A stretch of DNA of 5,420 nt from Spirochaetota bacterium (lineage in GTDB: Bacteria > Spirochaetota > UBA4802 > UB4802): NCBI GenBank assembly GCA_018399855.1, contig JAGYNX010000150.1, forward strand, positions 1 through 5,420, in the 5' to 3' direction. The position numbers were made by a program, and so were the translations under genes. Numbering within the stretch: the stretch's first letter is position 1; each line of letters opens with the position of its first letter. The notes under the pieces were generated by a model, which did no database searches, was not told where the DNA came from, and saw only the letters and a program-made list of their open reading frames with translations. Positions 1-5,420 of the stretch are shown one piece after another.

Positions 1-864
1 GCTTTTGACGCGGGTGCGAACGATTACCTGGTGCGTCCCTTTGATAAGCGAGAACTGCTGGCCCGGGTTCGTACAATGATGAACCTTAAAGTGGCACGCA
101 GGGAACATGAAGAACTGGTTATAATGAACGAGGAACTGAATATCGCCGGCAGGGTGCAGCAACAGATACTCAGCAGCCGGGAGATGTTTTCTATACTTGA
201 GAATTTTGACGTGGATGTGGTATATCTCCCGCAGAACGGAACAGTAAGTGGTGATTACTATAATATCTCGCTTATGGAGGATGGTTCAACAGCCTTTACC
301 GTGGCAGATGTGACAGGGCATGGCATACAGGCGGCTCTTTTTACCATGCAGGTGGATATTGTACACAAGCAGAGCCTGAAGCTGCAAAGTCCCGAACGGC
401 GTATGGATTATTTGAACAGGGTTTTTATGCGTGACCTGAGAACTGACAGTTTTTTTACCGCTTTTCTGATGCAGGTTTTGGAGGGGAAATTATACTATAC
501 GTCAGCAGGCCATCCCGACCAGTTCCTTATCCGGGGGGCAACGGGAGAAATGTTGACTTTACAGGGTAAGGGGCGAATCCTTGGATTTGACCAGGATTCT
601 AAATATGAACTGAAAAGTCAAACGCTGCAACAGGATGATGTGATATTGCTGTTTTCCGATGGCATATATGAAGAGATAAGCACGGATGGTGAACTTTTTG
701 GCGAAGAAAGGTTTGTTTCACTCGTGCGTCAAATGATAGATGAAGGATATTGCCGGGGTTCCATGAAAGAGTTAACCAGTGTCCTCATGGAACGCCTGCA
801 CCGGCACTATGAAGGCATCACATACATGGATGATATTACCCTCATGGCGATAAAGATACGATAA
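1..864 (+). CDS. Response-regulator receiver fused to SpoIIE/RsbU-type PP2C serine phosphatase (5' partial)
   Basis: The reading frame is open from the first base, so the gene begins upstream; the GTG at 31 is an internal valine codon, not a start. The visible part is 287 residues. Residues 1-27 are the last strand and helix of a two-component receiver (AGANDYLVRPF, then a KRELLARV helix). A linker helix rich in E, L and Q follows (about 30-60, with the AGRVQQQIL signature that precedes RsbU-type phosphatases), then a complete SpoIIE domain to the end. The usual PP2C metal and catalytic positions are present: SGD (D85), ADVTGHG (D103), SAGHP (168-172), LLFSDG (D220) and MDDIT (D277, D278). 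In this family, receiver phosphorylation controls dephosphorylation of an anti-sigma antagonist (STAS) protein in the cytoplasm; no STAS or anti-sigma gene lies in the window, so the target is unknown. The receiver's normally near-invariant lysine before Pro-Phe is arginine (R12). The missing N-terminus could be a lone receiver or a longer hybrid sensor. The domain call is firm; the pathway is inferred. Confidence 0.93.
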   Translation, partial: AFDAGANDYLVRPFDKRELLARVRTMMNLKVARREHEELVIMNEELNIAGRVQQQILSSREMFSILENFDVDVVYLPQNGTVSGDYYNISLMEDGSTAFTVADVTGHGIQAALFTMQVDIVHKQSLKLQSPERRMDYLNRVFMRDLRTDSFFTAFLMQVLEGKLYYTSAGHPDQFLIRGATGEMLTLQGKGRILGFDQDSKYELKSQTLQQDDVILLFSDGIYEEISTDGELFGEERFVSLVRQMIDEGYCRGSMKELTSVLMERLHRHYEGITYMDDITLMAIKIR

Positions 865-890
865 AGTAGGTGCTGATCACACTTCACTTC

Positions 891-2273
891 TTACCTTTCG
901 TTAACTTTTAATATCTCCTCGCGTATCTCCTTCAGCTCGCTGTCGATTTTCTTCTGCGGGTAAAGTATGAAGATAAAAAATCCCGCCAGTGAGAATATAC
1001 CCGCAACCGGTCCGGCAAGTTTCACACCCAGTGGATTGGCAACATCCTTTCCGAATGCGGCGAAGAGATATGAGAGTATGGCGGCTGCCACCCCGTAATT
1101 AACTTTCATGAAGAGTCCCTGCGTACCGAAGAACATGGCCTCGCGGTTCTTCCCTGTTCTGTGCCCGTCCACTTCGCTTATGTCGGCAAGAATTGCATTA
1201 GGAATGGCCAGTAGAACTGCTACAGGGAATCCTAACAGTGCCATGTGAACAAAAGCGGCTGTCAGTTTTAAGTCGCCCATGGTATCAACGAAATACATCA
1301 TCGACATGAATATGGCAAAAGCAAGCAGGCCTGCCAGCATGATGGCTTTATTACTTACCCACCTGGCAATATAGGTAATGATGAGAAAAAATGCAATGGC
1401 ACTGCCAAACAATGTTACCATTAGTAGTGTCTGCATGGATTGGGGCTGTTGCAGCAATACCATGGGGTAATAGGCGATGACTGCCCGTACTATGTGGAAG
1501 GAAAACCAGAAAAGTATGGTTGGTATCATGTAGATTATGAATGTCCTGTTGGTGACCGTCATCCTGATGGATTCAAGAAATTTTACATCAGCCGGTTTGC
1601 TGACAGAATATTTCTTCTCATTTACCGGCAGGGCAGAGGCAATCATATTGATACCAGCAAGGGCGATCATAATAATCAGTGATATCCTCAATGCTGTTGT
1701 TTTCTCGAATGATCCCTGCAGTACGTCCCATAATACAGGAACACCAATGAGAATCATAGCGCCACCAAGCAGGGCAAAGGCTGCCTGGATTACCGTGATA
1801 AATATGCGGTCATCATGGGTGTGACTGAGCTCTGGTATAAGGGCAAGATAGGGAGTCATAAAGTATGTATAAAAGAAGAAATATATACCAAGTATTAGCG
1901 CTATGTATACGGCGTTAATGGTTGAAGGGGACGGGGTAGGTGGATAGAACAATAATATGGCCGCCAGGCAGAAGGGGATGGCCCCGGTGATCATGAAGAA
2001 TTTACGGCGTCCCATCTTGAATTTAGCGTTGTCACTCCAGTGGGCCACCAGGGGGTCGGCAAGAGAATCGATGATCCTGCCGAATATTATGATGACACCG
2101 ATTATGGTCAATCCCATAAAAAGGGGCGTGTTGTGAATCAGTTCTGGCATGCCAGTTTCAACGGGTGGTATCAGAAAGAAGATAAGATACACACCGAAAA
2201 TGTTGTCAAGTAGCGAAAACCCGGTCTGTCCGCTGGAGTATACTAGTTGTTTCCACCTGCTGAATCTTTCCAT
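891..2273 (-). CDS. GPH-family (MelB-like) MFS cation:solute symporter
   Basis: This 460-residue inner-membrane protein has about 12 hydrophobic segments, the usual length and topology for the glycoside-pentoside-hexuronide:cation symporters. Family marks, in order: a helix II motif GRIIDSLADP (R66, D69, D73) matching the Na+/H+-binding D55 and D59 of MelB; the helix 2-3 loop signature ending KMGRRK (86-91); YTYFMTPYLALIPEL (135-149), the helix IV/V family motif; and the late cytoplasmic loop ADISEVDGHRTGKNRE (363-378). In my by-eye alignment the MelB sugar-binding aspartates D19 and D124 correspond to S20 and M139, so galactosides are unlikely substrates and the real one is unknown. The ATG at 2273-2271 is preceded by GGGGCAGG, a possible weak ribosome-binding site 7 nt away. 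The C-terminus is a charged helix (KKIDSELKEIREEI). The gene stands alone, convergent with the phosphatase gene and divergent from plsC. No sugar-catabolic gene is adjacent to suggest a substrate. Confidence 0.93.
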   Translation of the reverse strand: MERFSRWKQLVYSSGQTGFSLLDNIFGVYLIFFLIPPVETGMPELIHNTPLFMGLTIIGVIIIFGRIIDSLADPLVAHWSDNAKFKMGRRKFFMITGAIPFCLAAILLFYPPTPSPSTINAVYIALILGIYFFFYTYFMTPYLALIPELSHTHDDRIFITVIQAAFALLGGAMILIGVPVLWDVLQGSFEKTTALRISLIIMIALAGINMIASALPVNEKKYSVSKPADVKFLESIRMTVTNRTFIIYMIPTILFWFSFHIVRAVIAYYPMVLLQQPQSMQTLLMVTLFGSAIAFFLIITYIARWVSNKAIMLAGLLAFAIFMSMMYFVDTMGDLKLTAAFVHMALLGFPVAVLLAIPNAILADISEVDGHRTGKNREAMFFGTQGLFMKVNYGVAAAILSYLFAAFGKDVANPLGVKLAGPVAGIFSLAGFFIFILYPQKKIDSELKEIREEILKVNER

Positions 2274-2297
2274 ATGGTTACCTGCCCCTTTAATCTA

Positions 2298-2384
2298 ACC
2301 ACAGAGACACAGAGGTACAGAGAAATGAATTATATGTAAACAGCAAAAAAAATATTATTCTCTGTTTCTCAGTGTCTCTGTGGT
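2298..2384. repeat. Imperfect inverted repeat with 27-bp arms made of ACAGAG octamers
   Basis: The left arm is 2298-2324 and the right arm 2358-2384; 24 of 27 positions pair, around a 33-nt A+T-rich loop. The left arm is itself three head-to-tail octamers ending in ACAGAG (CCACAGAG, ACACAGAG, GTACAGAG at 2299-2322). The right arm, read on the minus strand, has the same three-unit plan with one unit altered (CCACAGAG, ACACTGAG, AAACAGAG). The element sits between divergent genes, so it is not placed to terminate either one. From memory, similar ACAGAGACACAGAG-type palindromes are scattered between genes in many environmental bacteria, which would fit a non-coding dispersed repeat. I saw no convincing target-site duplication. 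Confidence 0.85.
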
Positions 2385-2419
2385 GAAATTTCTAGTTGTT
2401 TACAGGTATTTACATATAG

Positions 2420-2542
2420 TTATATATAAGAGAAAGTCAAATCAAAAATTTTGGAGTAACGGATAGTACGGAAGGGCAAAAACCCATCGTGAGGTTCAAA
2501 TGCGGCGGGTGCGGCAGGGTAATCGGGGTGATCATTGATTGA
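2420..2542 (+). pseudogene. Possible zinc-ribbon gene remnant (CGGCG motif), no good start
   Basis: One frame is open from just after a TAG at 2417 to the TGA at 2540. Its last 20 residues (2480-2539) read KPIVRFKCGGCGRVIGVIID, which resembles one half of a small zinc-ribbon or zinc-finger fold: beta strand, CxxCG knuckle, beta strand. There is no ATG in frame. The only in-frame start that keeps the motif is GTG 2489, which would give 17 residues, and no second cysteine pair follows. It could be the decayed end of a gene, a tiny unrecognised peptide, or chance in a G+C-rich patch. Chance is a serious alternative. Confidence 0.22.
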
Positions 2543-2572
2543 ATGAAATAAACAGAGAGTACAGTAATCTGG

Positions 2573-2601
2573 TTGATAATAATTTACATTATGATTATAA
2601 T
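2573..2601 (+). promoter_or_regulatory. Near-consensus sigma70-type promoter for plsC
   Basis: TTGATA (2573-2578, one mismatch to the -35 consensus TTGACA) is followed by exactly 17 bp and then a perfect TATAAT (2596-2601). Transcription should start near 2608, giving a leader of about 30 nt before the plsC ATG at 2639. If used, it also shows that a TTG at 2573 cannot be the plsC start, because it would be the -35 box. In a lineage with a non-standard primary sigma factor, such as Bacteroidota, this match would mean less. Confidence 0.7.
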
Positions 2602-2626
2602 GACAACTTCCATGTTTGCGATTAAC

Positions 2627-2631
2627 GGGGG
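2627..2631 (+). promoter_or_regulatory. Ribosome-binding site that fixes the plsC start
   Basis: A GGGGG run followed by T lies 7 nt before the ATG at 2639, a normal Shine-Dalgarno spacing. The in-frame ATGs further upstream (2591, 2600, 2612) lack such a site, and the first two lie at or before the -10 box. Confidence 0.6.
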
Positions 2632-2638
2632 TCTTCGA

Positions 2639-3382
2639 ATGAAAAAATTATTATACGTGCTGTATCAGCCATACAAGTGGTTCATTTATACGCCTTTTCT
2701 CGTGGTATCAACGCTGTTTTTCGGATCTCTTACCATCATCCTTGTGCCATTGACAAACCCCAGGTTTGCCAGCTATGTGTGCGGTTCAATCTGGTCGAGA
2801 CTTAACGGGTATGTGACCCCCATGCGTGTGCATGTACATGGCAGGCACAATATAGACAAAGAACAGTCATATGTCATTACGGCTAATCATCAGAGTCATT
2901 TTGACGTGTTTGTGCTGTATGGATGGCTGGGTATTGATTTTAAGTGGGTGATGAAACAGGAATTGCGAAAAGTGCCCGGACTGGGAATCGGTTGCGAGAA
3001 AGTGGGGCATATATTCATAGACAGGTCAAATCATGAGAGGGCCCTTGCCTCATTGCGGGAAGCAAAAAAGAAAATTGTCAACGGTACATCGGTGATCTTT
3101 TTCCCCGAGGGTACACGCAGCCTTGACGGAAGCCTGGGTGAATTCAAGAAGGGGGCATTTCGAATGGCCCTTGATCTTGACCTTCCCATGCTCCCCGTTA
3201 CCATATCGGGGACAGGAAAGGTGTTGCCCCCCAATACAACCAGGTTATTTCCCGGGGTGGTGCACATGACAATTCATCCCCCAATCGATACGTCTCCTTA
3301 TAATGACGAAAATATTCAGGAACTAATAGAGAAAACAAGAATTGTCATAAGGTCAGGTTTACCGGCAACGAATACGGAATAA
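2639..3382 (+). CDS. plsC: 1-acyl-sn-glycerol-3-phosphate acyltransferase (PlsC family)
   Basis: This 247-residue membrane-associated enzyme is expected to move an acyl group from acyl-ACP or acyl-CoA to lysophosphatidic acid, giving phosphatidic acid for phospholipid synthesis. All four acyltransferase motifs are present in order: NHQSHFD with the catalytic H84-x4-D89; GHIFIDR (R129); FPEGTRS (155-161), which binds the phosphate; and LPVTISG (185-191). A hydrophobic segment at about residues 15-38, before the domain, should anchor it in the inner membrane. Length is normal for the family. I chose ATG 2639 over longer in-frame starts because a Shine-Dalgarno site precedes it, the N-terminus MKKLLYVLYQPYKW is family-like, and the upstream codons overlap the promoter. 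It appears monocistronic and ends 7 bp from the convergent cysteine-cluster gene. Related acyltransferases acting on other lysolipids share these motifs, so the exact acceptor is inferred. Confidence 0.92.
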   Translation: MKKLLYVLYQPYKWFIYTPFLVVSTLFFGSLTIILVPLTNPRFASYVCGSIWSRLNGYVTPMRVHVHGRHNIDKEQSYVITANHQSHFDVFVLYGWLGIDFKWVMKQELRKVPGLGIGCEKVGHIFIDRSNHERALASLREAKKKIVNGTSVIFFPEGTRSLDGSLGEFKKGAFRMALDLDLPMLPVTISGTGKVLPPNTTRLFPGVVHMTIHPPIDTSPYNDENIQELIEKTRIVIRSGLPATNTE

Positions 3383-3389
3383 TTAAAGA

Positions 3390-3671
3390 TCAGACAATGT
3401 CCATGGTGCTGAAGTAACTGAAAAAACGATGTTCAAATGTTTTGCGATCTTCCAGATCTTCTGCCGTGTTGTACCAATCGCAAATGAACTGCCGGCATCC
3501 CAGGGGGCGTGATTCATATATGGTGCAACGCCCATGTGGATCAAGATGTGGACAGGCAGTTACTAATGTACCATCAGCCAGTTGCAACTGCACCTTACTG
3601 CCGGTAAGGGGATGACGCCCGCAGCACTGGTAAAGCTTTTCTGTTATGTGGCATGTATCACATTGAGACAT
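3390..3671 (-). CDS. YkgJ/UPF0153-type CxxC...CC cysteine-cluster protein
   Basis: A 93-residue soluble protein with eight cysteines: C4-x2-C7, the pair C16-C17, C40 (ACPHLD), C49 (GRCTIYESRPLGCR), C59 and C64 (FIC). The stretch CPHLD...GRCTIYESRPLGCRQF is the hallmark of the YkgJ/UPF0153 zinc- or iron-sulphur-cluster family (Pfam CxxCxxCC), whose biochemical role is mostly unknown. Here the first pair is separated from the CC pair by eight residues rather than the compact CxxCxxCC spacing. The ATG at 3671 is chosen because GGGGGAG lies 7 nt upstream and the first cysteines follow at once; a TTG at 3728 would add 19 residues without family character. The start overlaps the last 14 nt of the histidine kinase gene, so the two are probably translationally coupled. 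Metal binding is inferred from the cysteines, and a link to the kinase's signal is only a guess. Confidence 0.87.
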   Translation of the reverse strand: MSQCDTCHITEKLYQCCGRHPLTGSKVQLQLADGTLVTACPHLDPHGRCTIYESRPLGCRQFICDWYNTAEDLEDRKTFEHRFFSYFSTMDIV

Positions 3672-5420
3672 GGGATGACTCCCCCGATTCCTTTCCGTTG
3701 GTGCCGGCGGCAGGCGAAATTTCTTCAAGCCTGATGGGCATTATCAATGTAACGCTGGTGCCCTCAGAAAGGTTACTTTGAATATCCATTGACCCTTCAA
3801 AATACGTCATCCTCTGTTGTATGCTGAAAAGACCGAAACTGGTAAACCCGGCAGAGTGGAAATTCAGGAGTTCAGTATTAAATCCTTTGCCCCTGTCTTC
3901 TACCTGTATGCGTATGAAATTTTCATCAAGTAATGTCATTTTGACGGTGGCACGCTTCGTGCCGGAATGTTTGAGGGAATTGAGAAGTAATTCCCGCACG
4001 CATTCGAACAACAAATACCTTGCTTTTTCGGAGTCGGGTTCTGCCTGTCTATCGGTATCAACACCAACCCTGAACCCGAATTTTTCATACATGTAATCGG
4101 CCAGCCAGTACAGGCTTTCGGAAAGTCCCGAAACGCTTAACACGGGTGGATGAATCTCCACGGTTAATGAACGGGTGGATTCTATTACTTCGTTGAGAAT
4201 TGATATGATCTCCCCGGATCTTTCCCTGATCTTACCTTCTGAGGATTTTCTTTTGACCCATCCCATCTGAATTCTTGCCGATATGAGGTATTGTTGTATA
4301 TAATCATGCAGCATTTGAGAAAGACGAATCCTTTCACGTTGTTCCACCCTGTTTAATTCTATGTTCATGGCCCGAAGCTGATTAGCAAGCTGCATAATTT
4401 TACCGGTTCGTTGCTCAATGCGCTGTTCAAGGGTTTCGTTGAGATCACGAAGCTGTTCCTCCGCGTATAATTTTTCAGTAATATCTTCGATGATGGTTCC
4501 AACACCGTATATGTCATCATTTTCATCATAGAGGGGAAACCAGCTTTCCTTCCATGTCCTTGTTACTCCCGGATTTGCAGGGGTTTCTCCCTTTATTACC
4601 TGGTTAAGAACCGGTTTACCAGACTCAATAACCTTACGTAATACTGATTCTGCCTGGTCTGCCAGGTCGGGTACAACTTCTCTGGGGGTTCGACCAAGGT
4701 GGTCATGCGCTGGGATCCCGTTAATTTTTGCCAGTTGATCATTGACACGAATGTATCGCAGGTCACGGTCAAACATGCACATTCCTATGGGGGCTATCCT
4801 GTAAATATTCTCGATTTCAACCAGCTGTTTTCTGATCTCAGCTTCGCTGTTTACCAGTGCTTCTTCAGCCTTCCTGCGTCGGGTAATGTCAACAGCGATC
4901 CCAACGATGCCGGTAAGGTTTCCCTCGGTATCGAATAGTCCCCTTCCTGTTTCTTCCAGAACTACTCTTAGATCGTTGGGATTAATAAAACTGTAAATTA
5001 CATGGTATGTGTCATCTCGTGGGGTAAGTTCCCTGATAATTTTATTTAGTTTTCTACTGTCATCTTCAGACAGCATGCTGAGAAATCGTGTGGCAGTATC
5101 ATAGCTGCCAAGCTCATTACCGATACCCAGAATATTGTCACATTCCCCGGTGCGGGTTATTGTGTCGGTTTTGGCGTTCCACTCAAAGGCGAAGTTTCGT
5201 CCAACTTTCATGGATTGCCTGAAGAGTTCTTCGTTTTTCCGAATGGTTTCCCTGGATACAACCTTTTCGGTTACATCTGCCAGGGTTAGCACTACCTGGG
5301 TGACCGCTCCGTTTTCATCTTTGACCGGTATCAGGCTCCAGTCCCAGTAACCGGGTTCTTTTTCCGGTGAGTTTGGGTGTAGGTACGGCTTTTCATACAC
5401 CATAAATGGTTCACCGGTTT
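3658..5420 (-). CDS. Multi-PAS sensor histidine kinase, NarX/HisKA_3-like (5' partial)
   Basis: The frame stays open to the window edge (TGEPF precedes the ATG at 5403-5401), so this methionine is internal and the N-terminus is missing. Numbering from it, 581 residues are visible. Residues 1-50 are the second half of a PAS domain (YWDWSLIPVKDENG ... TLADVTEKV). A second PAS/PAC unit spans about 58-180 and a third about 195-315, followed by a coiled-coil helix (about 315-360). The dimerisation/phosphoacceptor helix has RIRLSQMLHDYIQQYL with H366 as the likely phosphorylated histidine, the arrangement of the NarX/DegS (HPK7) group. The ATPase domain keeps its N box (ELLLNSLKHS, N475), G1 box (EDRGKGF, D503) and G2-like FGLFSIQQR (523-531), and ends with EGTSVTLIMP. 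A polar tail of about 20 residues follows. No membrane segment or receiver is visible, so the kinase part is cytoplasmic. A NarL-type partner would be expected but is not in the window. The PAS ligands cannot be told from sequence. Confidence 0.93.
   Translation of the reverse strand, partial: TGEPFMVYEKPYLHPNSPEKEPGYWDWSLIPVKDENGAVTQVVLTLADVTEKVVSRETIRKNEELFRQSMKVGRNFAFEWNAKTDTITRTGECDNILGIGNELGSYDTATRFLSMLSEDDSRKLNKIIRELTPRDDTYHVIYSFINPNDLRVVLEETGRGLFDTEGNLTGIVGIAVDITRRRKAEEALVNSEAEIRKQLVEIENIYRIAPIGMCMFDRDLRYIRVNDQLAKINGIPAHDHLGRTPREVVPDLADQAESVLRKVIESGKPVLNQVIKGETPANPGVTRTWKESWFPLYDENDDIYGVGTIIEDITEKLYAEEQLRDLNETLEQRIEQRTGKIMQLANQLRAMNIELNRVEQRERIRLSQMLHDYIQQYLISARIQMGWVKRKSSEGKIRERSGEIISILNEVIESTRSLTVEIHPPVLSVSGLSESLYWLADYMYEKFGFRVGVDTDRQAEPDSEKARYLLFECVRELLLNSLKHSGTKRATVKMTLLDENFIRIQVEDRGKGFNTELLNFHSAGFTSFGLFSIQQRMTYFEGSMDIQSNLSEGTSVTLIMPIRLEEISPAAGTNGKESGESSHVSM
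3679..3685 (-). promoter_or_regulatory. Internal ribosome-binding site for the cysteine-cluster gene
   Basis: GGGGGAG on the minus strand lies 7 nt before the ATG at 3671 and inside the kinase coding sequence. It decides the start of the small gene and suggests that ribosomes finishing the kinase can reload there. Confidence 0.65.

Larger units (their letters stand above)
2274..2638. other. 365-bp intergenic region between divergent transporter and plsC genes
   Basis: The region divides into four parts. The 5' leader of the transporter lies at 2274-2297. The ACAGAG inverted repeat and its A+T-rich loop lie at 2298-2384. An A+T-rich stretch with runs of TATA follows at 2385-2455; here TTTACATATA (2409-2418) is a perfect inverse copy of TATATGTAAA in the repeat loop (2331-2340). 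A locally G+C-rich block at 2460-2542 can be read as a zinc-ribbon scrap. The plsC promoter and leader fill 2573-2638. I found no tRNA, known riboswitch or clear terminator. Confidence 0.75.

Noticed and set aside
865..890. Terminator between the phosphatase and transporter genes
   Set aside because: Only a TGATCA palindrome and a weak GTG/CAC pairing are seen, with no stable stem or T-run.
1440..1824. Plus-strand open frames inside the transporter gene
   Set aside because: They are antisense shadows with no recognisable protein character and lie opposite a well-supported gene. The same holds for open frames opposite plsC and the kinase.
2329..2334. Minus-strand TATAAT as the promoter of the transporter gene
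   Set aside because: The hexamer is perfect, but every spacing of 16-18 bp gives a poor -35 sequence, so it is not strong enough to list as a feature.
2474..2485. GGG-CAAAAA-CCC mini hairpin as a terminator or riboswitch element
   Set aside because: The stem is only 3 bp with no T-run after it, and the surrounding bases do not match a riboswitch class I know.
2489..2510. GAGGTTCAAATGC resembling a tRNA T-arm
   Set aside because: The flanking bases do not form the 5-bp T-stem and no acceptor or anticodon arm is present.
3672..3728. TTG start at 3728 giving a 112-residue cysteine-cluster protein
   Set aside because: The extra 19 residues lack family character and lie wholly within the kinase frame, whereas ATG 3671 has a strong ribosome-binding site.

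Overview
This 5.4 kb window is ordinary bacterial chromosome, densely coding and of moderate G+C. It carries two signalling genes cut by the window edges, a membrane transporter, a phospholipid-synthesis acyltransferase and a small cysteine-cluster protein. No phage, IS, CRISPR, tRNA or rRNA genes were found. The lineage cannot be fixed from this much sequence. A receiver-linked SpoIIE phosphatase, a multi-PAS kinase of the 'LSQ-LHD' type and ACAGAG-rich intergenic repeats together suggest an environmental Gram-negative bacterium. Spirochaetota, or a deltaproteobacterial-type lineage, is my low-confidence guess.

Layout. (1) Positions 1-864 (+): the C-terminal end of a receiver domain joined by a helix to a SpoIIE/RsbU-type PP2C phosphatase, with its 5' end outside the window. 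(2) 891-2273 (-): a 12-helix GPH (MelB-like) cation symporter, convergent with the first gene across 26 bp. (3) 2274-2638: a 365-bp divergent intergenic region. It holds a 27-bp-arm inverted repeat built from 8-bp ACAGAG units, a possible zinc-ribbon gene scrap, and a near-consensus sigma70-type promoter. (4) 2639-3382 (+): plsC, 1-acyl-glycerol-3-phosphate acyltransferase, started from that promoter. (5) 3390-3671 (-): a 93-aa YkgJ/UPF0153-like CxxC...CC protein whose start overlaps the end of the next gene by 14 nt. (6) 3658-5420 (-): a multi-PAS NarX-type sensor histidine kinase, with its 5' end outside the window.

The kinase and the cysteine-cluster gene look like one transcription unit and are probably translationally coupled. 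The phosphatase, transporter and plsC appear to be independent units. Both convergent junctions are very tight (26 and 7 bp) and show no recognisable terminator. No clearly novel system is visible. The items most worth checking are the inverted repeat, the kinase/cysteine-protein coupling, the loss of the galactoside-binding aspartates in the transporter, and the Lys-to-Arg change in the receiver.
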